A stretch of 64,000 bases of DNA from assembly GCF_900232905.1 (NCBI RefSeq), contig NZ_OCTQ01000001.1:434001-498000 (forward strand), written 5' to 3'. Below, in pieces: positions 63,325 to 64,000 of the stretch. Both the position numbers and the translations under genes were made by a program. Within the stretch, counting starts at the first letter, position 1; the number at the start of each line of letters is the position of its first letter. Source of the DNA: Miniphocaeibacter massiliensis. GTDB taxonomy: Bacteria > Bacillota > Clostridia > Tissierellales > Peptoniphilaceae. The notes below the pieces were generated by a model. The model was not told the DNA's origin. It saw only the letters and a list, made by a program, of their open reading frames with translations, and did not search any database.

Positions 63325-63401
63325 TGGTGGGCCTTCAGGGACTCGAACCCCGGACCTACCGGTTATGAGCCGGGCGCTCTAACCAACTGAGCTAAAGGCC
63401 C
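63325..63401 (-). tRNA. tRNA-Met (CAT), elongator-like
   Basis: Acceptor GGGCCTT/AAGGCCC with a paired first base, so not the initiator; anticodon CAT. A tRNA-Ile with a modified CAT anticodon has a similar body and cannot be fully excluded. Confidence 0.9.
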
Positions 63402-63408
63402 AAATAAC

Positions 63409-63499
63409 TGGCGGAGAAGGAGGGATTTGAACCCTCGCATCCCGTTAAGGATCTACTCCCTTAGCAGGGGAGCCTCTTCAGCCACTTGAGTACTTCTCC
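63409..63499 (-). tRNA. tRNA-Ser (GCT)
   Basis: Class II tRNA with long variable arm; anticodon stem CTCCC/GGGAG, loop CTGCTAA giving GCT; discriminator G and CCA. Confidence 0.97.
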
Positions 63500-63523
63500 T
63501 AATCCAATTCTTTGGTTATAAAT

Positions 63524-63612
63524 TGGCGGAGAGGGTGGGATTCGAACCCACGTGGGCGTGAACCCAAACGGTTTTCAAGACCGCCTCGTTATGACCACTT
63601 CGATACCTCTCC
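63524..63612 (-). tRNA. tRNA-Ser (TGA)
   Basis: Class II tRNA with long variable arm, loop CTTGAAA giving TGA, acceptor GGAGAGG/CCTCTCC, discriminator G and CCA. Confidence 0.97.
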
Positions 63613-63616
63613 GTAC

Positions 63617-63692
63617 TGGTGACCCATCCGCGACTCGAACGCGGGACACCCTGATTAAAAGTCAGGTGCTCTGCCAACTGAGCTAATGGGTC
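63617..63692 (-). tRNA. tRNA-Lys (TTT), copy 2
   Basis: Complete cloverleaf, anticodon TTT, identical to the copy at 63070-63145. Confidence 0.97.
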
Positions 63693-63706
63693 ATGTTAAA
63701 TTTTAT

Positions 63707-63783
63707 TGGCTGGGGCGACAGGACTCGAACCTGTGAAATGCTAGAGTCAAAGTCTAGTGCCTTACCGACTTGGCTACGCCCCA
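63707..63783 (-). tRNA. tRNA-Gln (TTG)
   Basis: Acceptor TGGGGCG/CGCCCCA with the U1-A72-type start of glutamine tRNA, anticodon loop CTTTGAC giving TTG, discriminator G, CCA. Confidence 0.97.
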
Positions 63784-63786
63784 TTA

Positions 63787-63863
<77 letters not shown>

Positions 63864-63867
63864 TTAT

Positions 63868-63941
63868 TGGAGCGGGTGAAGGGAATCGAACCCTCGCAAC
63901 CAGCTTGGAAGGCTGGGGCTCTACCACTGAGCTACACCCGC
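63868..63941 (-). tRNA. tRNA-Gly (TCC)
   Basis: 74-base tRNA with short D-loop, acceptor GCGGGTG/CACCCGC, anticodon loop CTTCCAA giving TCC, CCA. First gene of the Gly-Arg-Gln-Lys-Ser-Ser-Met-Phe run. Confidence 0.97.
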
Positions 63942-64000
63942 ATATAGATGTTTAAGCAACTTCTTCAGTATACCATTTTCATTTATTATTGTCAATATTT

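Overview
This is a strongly A+T-rich chromosomal window from a low-GC Gram-positive bacterium, most likely an anaerobic member of the Clostridia/Tissierellia. The grounds are the codon and base composition, AddAB-type recombination genes, Rex, a two-subunit iron-sulfur L-serine dehydratase, many lipoproteins with Gram-positive lipoboxes, a cell-wall sorting signal of the LPXTG type (LPKAG) and strong AGGAGG ribosome sites. I see no prophage, insertion sequence or CRISPR array. Almost all genes lie on the minus strand.

Layout. 1-2259: 3' part of a class A penicillin-binding protein, then tRNA-His and tRNA-Leu with a clear promoter and terminator. 2643-14598 (minus): a seven-gene run of RluD-type pseudouridine synthase, uridine-kinase-like protein, AddB, AddA, response regulator, sensor kinase and lipoprotein. 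14679-22165: an MltG-like membrane protein without a catalytic domain, housekeeping genes (P-loop protein, TIGR01212 radical SAM, Bcp, HAD phosphatase, DUF1292, parvulin, CvfB) and sdaAB-sdaAA. 22178-30542: a DAACS transporter that probably feeds serine to the dehydratase, HD and YitT proteins, DODA dioxygenase, a mazF toxin without its antitoxin, alr, a fused AcpS-NnrD, a RelA/SpoT-like protein and DUF1893. 30618-37274: ppa, divergent pdxR/pdxS, an ABC-F ATPase, rex and a Gfo/Idh oxidoreductase. 37469-38456: a decayed DUF4003 gene. 39022-44133: a 1703-residue wall-anchored surface protein with four nearly identical 258-bp repeats.

44449-56439 (minus) is the most interesting part: thirteen tightly packed genes. 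They encode two TVP38/TMEM64 membrane proteins, a YnjB-like binding lipoprotein, two permeases and an ATPase, a nucleoside hydrolase, two double-rhodanese lipoproteins, an APH-fold kinase-like protein with altered catalytic motif, a small membrane protein, an iron-sulfur CCG-type protein and a fused pair of rSAM/selenodomain-associated transferases. The first half matches, in content and order, the uncharacterised E. coli ydjXYZ-ynjABCDE cluster. I infer an uptake and processing system for a sulfur- or selenium-containing, possibly nucleoside- or sugar-linked compound. A partial Rex-like box lies upstream of it.

57090-59865 encodes a metal-chelate/cobalamin-type ABC importer. 60467-62010 holds a GMP synthase that lacks its glutaminase domain and a YfcE-type phosphodiesterase. 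62117-63941 is a cluster of eleven tRNA genes, one of them a degenerate tRNA-Lys, with one small membrane protein gene among them.
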